Shown here in pieces: positions 15,072-18,548 of a stretch of 18,548 nt of DNA. This DNA comes from an uncultured Methylophilus sp. (GTDB lineage Bacteria > Pseudomonadota > Gammaproteobacteria > Burkholderiales > Methylophilaceae). Position numbers and translations under genes: made by a program. Location: contig CAKZJM010000060.1 of assembly GCA_936943315.1 (NCBI GenBank), positions 1 through 18,548 on the forward strand, given 5' to 3'. Positions within the stretch are counted from its first letter, which is position 1. Each line of letters begins with the position of its first letter. The notes beneath the pieces were generated by a model. That model made no database searches. It was not told the origin of the DNA and was given only the letters and a program-made list of their open reading frames with translations.

Positions 15072-15887
15072 ATGAAAAAATATTCTTTAGTTTTTATCGC
15101 TTTAATGGCCGCCTTCGCCGCCGAGGCGCATGTGCCGTTTTTAAAACCTAACCAGTTCAATGTCACCCATCACCGGCTGACCATTGAGTCTGCGTTTACC
15201 GAGTTCCCTTTCCAGGCTGACTTTGCCATGGACTCACCCAACTTTAGCATCACCTCACCGCGTGGCGAAACCACAGCCATTAAACCAATCGCCAAAACCA
15301 AGGCGGCGGTCTACCTGGAGCCCGAACTCAAAGAAGAAGGCACTTACCGTATCAGCACCGGCCAGCGTGTAGGGCCTGTTTATAAAGCTATAGAGACCCC
15401 TGACAAAAAACTGTATTTTGCGGCAGATATGAAACGCGTCAGCGGCAAGCCGACCACCATGAATTACTACAGCTATGCCGATACCTATATTTTCAAAGGG
15501 CAAGCAAACTACAAATCGGTGCCTTTGAATAAAGGCCTGGAAATCATCCCCTTGACCTCACCAAACGGCGTGACTTTGGGAGGTGAATTGAGTTTGCAGG
15601 TGCTGGAAGAGGGTAAACCGGTGCCGAATGCCCGTATTATCGTCGTCACCGATAACGAGCACTTTAGCAAGCGCCGCATTGAAGACCTGTATGATGTTGA
15701 AAACGTCAGGGCGTCGAATATCCATGCCAATGCGCAAGGTGAGTTTGTGTTCCGCCCACAAAAAGCCGGGCTGAATTTTCTGTTTGTGACGGTGCATCAC
15801 CAGCTCAATGAACATCTGTGGGAAAGCCAGAATGCTTCGCTGACCATGGAAGTGAATTTGCCGCCTAATGCACCAGGCAAGCCGTAA
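15072..15887 (+). CDS. DUF4198 periplasmic protein, probably metal related
   Basis: The 271-residue protein has a clear signal peptide, MKKYSLVFIALMAAFAAEA. Cleavage after AEA would give a mature protein starting HVPFLKP, with His20 as its new N terminus. Further on come VTHHRLTI and a C-terminal FVTVHHQLNEHLW. The body looks all-beta and includes GGELSLQVLEEGKPVPNA, a typical carboxypeptidase-regulatory-like segment of DUF4198 proteins. The family is often found beside nickel or cobalt uptake genes. The gene follows cobU by 15 nt on the same strand, so a role in cobalt handling in the periplasm is a fair guess. No enzyme activity can be assigned from the sequence. Confidence 0.8.
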   Translation: MKKYSLVFIALMAAFAAEAHVPFLKPNQFNVTHHRLTIESAFTEFPFQADFAMDSPNFSITSPRGETTAIKPIAKTKAAVYLEPELKEEGTYRISTGQRVGPVYKAIETPDKKLYFAADMKRVSGKPTTMNYYSYADTYIFKGQANYKSVPLNKGLEIIPLTSPNGVTLGGELSLQVLEEGKPVPNARIIVVTDNEHFSKRRIEDLYDVENVRASNIHANAQGEFVFRPQKAGLNFLFVTVHHQLNEHLWESQNASLTMEVNLPPNAPGKP

Positions 15888-15918
15888 AACAGCGCTTGTT
15901 AAGAAAGGAGCCTCTCTT

Positions 15919-16137
15919 ATGCCTACTTCAACATTTCAACTCAAAGGTGAATATATCGCCTTGTGCGACCTGCTTAAACTGGAAGGCGTGGCTGACAGCG
16001 GCGGCCAGGGCAAATCCATGGTGGCCGAGGGCCTGGTCAAGGTGGATGGCGTGATTGAACGCCGGAAAACAGCCAAAATCCGCGCCGGGCAAGTGGTAGA
16101 AGCCTTTGAGCAAACCATAGAGGTGGTAGGCGCTTAA
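15919..16137 (+). CDS. Small S4-domain RNA-binding protein (YbcJ-like)
   Basis: The ATG at 15919 has a strong AAAGGAG ribosome site (15904-15910), which rules out the longer in-frame reading. The 72-residue protein is almost entirely an S4 fold: FQLKGEYIALCDLLKLEGVA, then GGQGKSMVAEGLVKVDGVIE with the Arg-Lys-rich ERRKTAKIRAGQVV. S4 domains bind structured RNA; this small cytoplasmic subgroup has no firmly known target. It is 31 nt past the DUF4198 stop and ends the plus-strand run, facing cobQ. A link to B12 metabolism is not implied. Confidence 0.88.
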   Translation: MPTSTFQLKGEYIALCDLLKLEGVADSGGQGKSMVAEGLVKVDGVIERRKTAKIRAGQVVEAFEQTIEVVGA

Positions 16138-16167
16138 GCGCCAGGGTTTGCAGCTTAAGGCGCAAAC
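16129..16167. terminator. Palindromes between convergent genes, possible weak terminator
   Basis: GGCGCTTAAGCGCC (16129-16142) is a perfect palindrome that contains the S4 gene's stop codon. GTTTGC (16146-16151) and GCAAAC (16162-16167) form a second stem that reaches into the cobQ stop region. Neither has a T run, so termination strength is uncertain. Confidence 0.35.
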
Positions 16168-17630
16168 TCACCTGGCAGGTAAGCGGCCAGCGCTTTCCAG
16201 TTCAGGTGCTGACGCAGACTGTCCGCCAATGTATCCAGACTCTGCTCACGCAATTGCGTATAGTCATACGCCACTGTTTTAGATAGCCCCACCCATTGCA
16301 ACCAGGCCGCGCAGGCTTGCGGGTGGTCAAACAGGCCGTGAATATAACTGCCTGCCACCTGCCCGTCTACTGAGATCGCACCTTCAGCCTGATCCTTAAC
16401 CAGGTGTGCCGGGCGCGCTAAAGCAGACCCGGTACTGACACCCATATGAATTTCATACCCTAGCAACTCTGCATCCGCAAACGCCAACTTGCCAGATACT
16501 CGCTTGAGCTGTTTGTGCGTTTCCAGCGTCGTTTCCATTTCAAGCCAGCCCAGGCCTGCACTGCTGCCTGCCTCGCCCTCAATGGCCAGTGGGTCGTGCA
16601 ATTGCTGACCCAGCATCTGAAACCCACCGCAGATGCCCAGCAGCTTGCCGCCATAGCGTAAATGGCGCGCAATCGCTGGCTCCCAGCCATGCGCACGTAG
16701 GGCGGCCAGGTCGCCACGGACATTTTTGCTGCCCGGCAAAATGATCAAATCCGCGGCCGGGATAGGCTCACTCAAGCGCACAAATTGTAGATTGACTTGA
16801 GGATGCAAACGCAGCGCGTCAAAGTCAGTGTGGTTGGCGATATGGGGCAACACAGGCACCACCACCGTGAGCTGAGCCTCTGTTTTTTTTGCCTGGCTAT
16901 TGGCAATCGCATCCTCTGCTTCCAGGTGCAAATCGTGCAGATAAGGCAGCACGCCGATCACCGGTTTTCCGGTGCGTGCTTCCAACCAATCCAGGCCTGG
17001 CTGCAACAAGGCGATATCACCGCGGAATTTATTAATGACGAAGCCTACCACCCTGGCCTGCTCACTTTCAGAAAGCAATGCCAGCGTACCGACCAGGTGC
17101 GCAAACACACCGCCCTTATCAATATCCGCCACCAAAATCACCGGGCAATCTACCGCTTCGGCAAAGCCCATATTGGCAATATCGTTGGCGCGCAGATTGA
17201 TTTCTGCCGGGCTGCCTGCGCCTTCAACCACAACACAATCGTACTGCTGTTGCAGCCGCTGATAGGATTGCAGTACTGCCTGCATCGCGTTTTTTTTATA
17301 GTCGTGGTAAGTACTTGCCTCCTGGTTACCCACCACCTGGCCATGAATAATCACCTGGCAGCCAGTGTCCGAGTTAGGCTTGAGCAACACCGGGTTCATA
17401 TCGGTATGTGGCGCTAAACCACACGCCATGGCCTGCACCGCCTGTGCGCGGCCGATCTCGCCACCATCTTCAGTCACCGCCGCATTCAAGGCCATGTTTT
17501 GCGGCTTGAATGGCACGACGGCCACCCCGCTGCGGTACAATACGCGGCACAATCCGGCCACCAGCGTACTTTTACCGGCATCAGACGTGGTGCCCTGAAC
17601 CATTAATGTTTTCACTGCCTGTTTATCCAT
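16155..17630 (-). CDS. cobQ: Cobyric acid synthase (CobQ/CbiP)
   Basis: The 491-residue protein begins with an ATP-binding domain: LMVQGTTSDAGKSTLVAGL (P-loop 13-21), FKPQNMALNA, VVEGAGSPAEINLR and ILVADIDKGGVFAHLVG. The C-terminal amidotransferase domain has Cys334 in GICGGFQMLG and ends with SYIHGLFDH. It adds four amide groups (b, d, e, g) to adenosylcobyrinic acid a,c-diamide, giving adenosylcobyric acid. The length is normal. The ATG at 17628-17630 lacks a good ribosome site, and an inner ATG (17601-17603) would still keep the P-loop. It runs opposite to the other cob genes and converges with the S4 gene. Its 5' end overlaps that of cbiB. Confidence 0.96.
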   Translation of the reverse strand: MDKQAVKTLMVQGTTSDAGKSTLVAGLCRVLYRSGVAVVPFKPQNMALNAAVTEDGGEIGRAQAVQAMACGLAPHTDMNPVLLKPNSDTGCQVIIHGQVVGNQEASTYHDYKKNAMQAVLQSYQRLQQQYDCVVVEGAGSPAEINLRANDIANMGFAEAVDCPVILVADIDKGGVFAHLVGTLALLSESEQARVVGFVINKFRGDIALLQPGLDWLEARTGKPVIGVLPYLHDLHLEAEDAIANSQAKKTEAQLTVVVPVLPHIANHTDFDALRLHPQVNLQFVRLSEPIPAADLIILPGSKNVRGDLAALRAHGWEPAIARHLRYGGKLLGICGGFQMLGQQLHDPLAIEGEAGSSAGLGWLEMETTLETHKQLKRVSGKLAFADAELLGYEIHMGVSTGSALARPAHLVKDQAEGAISVDGQVAGSYIHGLFDHPQACAAWLQWVGLSKTVAYDYTQLREQSLDTLADSLRQHLNWKALAAYLPGEFAP

Positions 17631-18548
17631 CGTTCGATTATCTCACACTCGCCGCGCTTGCCTGTGGCGCAGTGCTGCTCGATGCGTGGCTGGGTGAACC
17701 GACACGCTGGCATCCGCTGGTCGGCTTTGGCTGGCTGGTCAACCAGCTGGAAAAACGGCTTAACCCACCGTACCGGCAGTCATTACGTCGCCAATATGTC
17801 ATGGGCATTGCAGGCGTCCTCCTGTTGGTGTTGCCCATGGTCACCGCCTTCCTGTTGCTAATGAAACTCTCGGTCTGGCTGGCGCTGGGTCTTCATGTGT
17901 ATTTGCTGTATTTTGCCATCGGCCACCGCAGCTTGCGCCAGCATGGCCTAGCGGTTTATCACGCGCTGCAAGCGGGCCAGTTTCAACAGGCGCAACGCGC
18001 CACTTCTTATATGGTCAGCCGCGATGTTGAGGCGATTGAACCAGTCAGTGCCACTATAGAGTCGGTATTAGAGAACGGCAATGACAGTGTGTTTGGCAGC
18101 CTGTTCTGGTTTTTTGTTGCGGGTGGCCCAGGCGCACTGGCGTATCGCCTGGTGAATACCCTGGATGCGATGTGGGGGTACAGAACGCCGCGTTTTTATT
18201 ATTTTGGCTGGGCGTCAGCGCGGCTGGATGATGTGCTCAATTATCTCCCGGCACGGCTCACGGCCATGACCTATGCTTTGCTAGGCAACCCGCGCCGGGC
18301 GTGTACCGCGTGGCGCTTACAGGCGCCGTTATGGGATAGCCCGAATGCCGGGCCGGTGATGGCGGCAGGCGCAGGAGCACTCAATGTACAACTGGGTGGC
18401 GCGGCACGCTACCATGGTGAGTGGCATCAACGTCCACAGCTGGGCACCACGGTGCCCCCTACTGCGGAGGATATTCCCCGAGCATTGCAGCTAGTCCGCA
18501 ATGGCATGTTGGCTTGGCTGGCACTGGCATTATTGATGGGAGCTTTCA
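17606..18548 (+). CDS. cbiB: Adenosylcobinamide-phosphate synthase CbiB/CobD (cut by window end)
   Basis: The reading frame is open from ATG 17606 to the last base, giving at least 314 residues. It starts MFSLPVYPSFDYLTLA. DAWLGEPTRWHPLVGFG (about 28-44) is the conserved N-terminal motif. Membrane helices follow, then SRDVEAIEPV, ESVLENGNDSVFGSLFW, AGGPGALAYRLVNTLDAMWG, and FGWASARLDDVLNYLPARL, which together identify CbiB. This integral membrane enzyme joins cobyric acid with aminopropanol (phosphate) to form cobinamide (phosphate). The chosen ATG overlaps the cobQ start head to head by 25 nt and has no clear ribosome site; GTG at 17672 is too close to the motif to be attractive. The last few residues are missing. 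Confidence 0.93.
   Translation, partial: MFSLPVYPSFDYLTLAALACGAVLLDAWLGEPTRWHPLVGFGWLVNQLEKRLNPPYRQSLRRQYVMGIAGVLLLVLPMVTAFLLLMKLSVWLALGLHVYLLYFAIGHRSLRQHGLAVYHALQAGQFQQAQRATSYMVSRDVEAIEPVSATIESVLENGNDSVFGSLFWFFVAGGPGALAYRLVNTLDAMWGYRTPRFYYFGWASARLDDVLNYLPARLTAMTYALLGNPRRACTAWRLQAPLWDSPNAGPVMAAGAGALNVQLGGAARYHGEWHQRPQLGTTVPPTAEDIPRALQLVRNGMLAWLALALLMGAF

Noticed and set aside
16797..17417. 206-residue ORF on the plus strand
   Set aside because: It is antisense to cobQ, rich in His and Gln as expected for a shadow frame, and has no recognisable domain.

Overview
The window looks like the chromosome of a betaproteobacterium, most plausibly a methylotroph of the Methylophilaceae. That family placement is inference. 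The class is supported by an ahcY gene led by a SAH riboswitch, by a zapB-like/zapA/6S RNA cluster, and by the style of the cobalamin genes. I see no phage, insertion sequence, CRISPR array, tRNA or rRNA.

Layout. Positions 1-146 (minus) hold the start of ahcY (S-adenosylhomocysteinase), preceded by a sigma70-type promoter and a SAH riboswitch. A 49-residue unknown ORF (548-697, plus) and a secreted trypsin-like protease with a helical C-terminal part (817-1812, minus) converge on a bidirectional terminator. After about 500 unassigned bases come three minus-strand genes: a lipoprotein esterase-like alpha/beta hydrolase, a membrane diguanylate cyclase and an EVE-domain protein. A DUF2237 protein (4990-5349, plus) follows. 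Then come 6S RNA, zapA and a small zapB-like coiled-coil gene, all on the minus strand. The last of these may be read from a leaderless or nearly leaderless mRNA.

From 6321 to the end the window is a vitamin B12 locus. A cobalamin riboswitch leads a long plus-strand run: a TonB-dependent receptor of unknown corrinoid-related cargo; a BtuB-type receptor broken by a frameshift near 9789-9798; the solitary inner-membrane B12 transporter BtuM; cobO (adenosyltransferase); cobB/cbiA (a,c-diamide synthase); bluB (dimethylbenzimidazole synthase); a BtuF-like corrinoid-binding protein without a signal peptide; cobU; a DUF4198 protein; and a small S4 RNA-binding protein. The genes from cobO to cobU are joined by 1-nt or 4-nt overlaps. 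cobQ/cbiP (minus) and cbiB (plus, cut by the window end) start head to head with overlapping 5' ends.

Together the genes describe corrinoid uptake across both membranes, adenosylation, amidation, aminopropanol attachment, lower-ligand synthesis and activation of adenosylcobinamide. This is the late or salvage half of B12 synthesis. No ring-building (precorrin) gene is visible. The most unusual points are the broken btuB beside an intact second receptor, the cytoplasmic-looking BtuF homologue inside the biosynthetic operon, the DUF4198 protein whose mature form should begin with histidine, and a helix that could hide the first receptor's ribosome binding site downstream of the B12 riboswitch.
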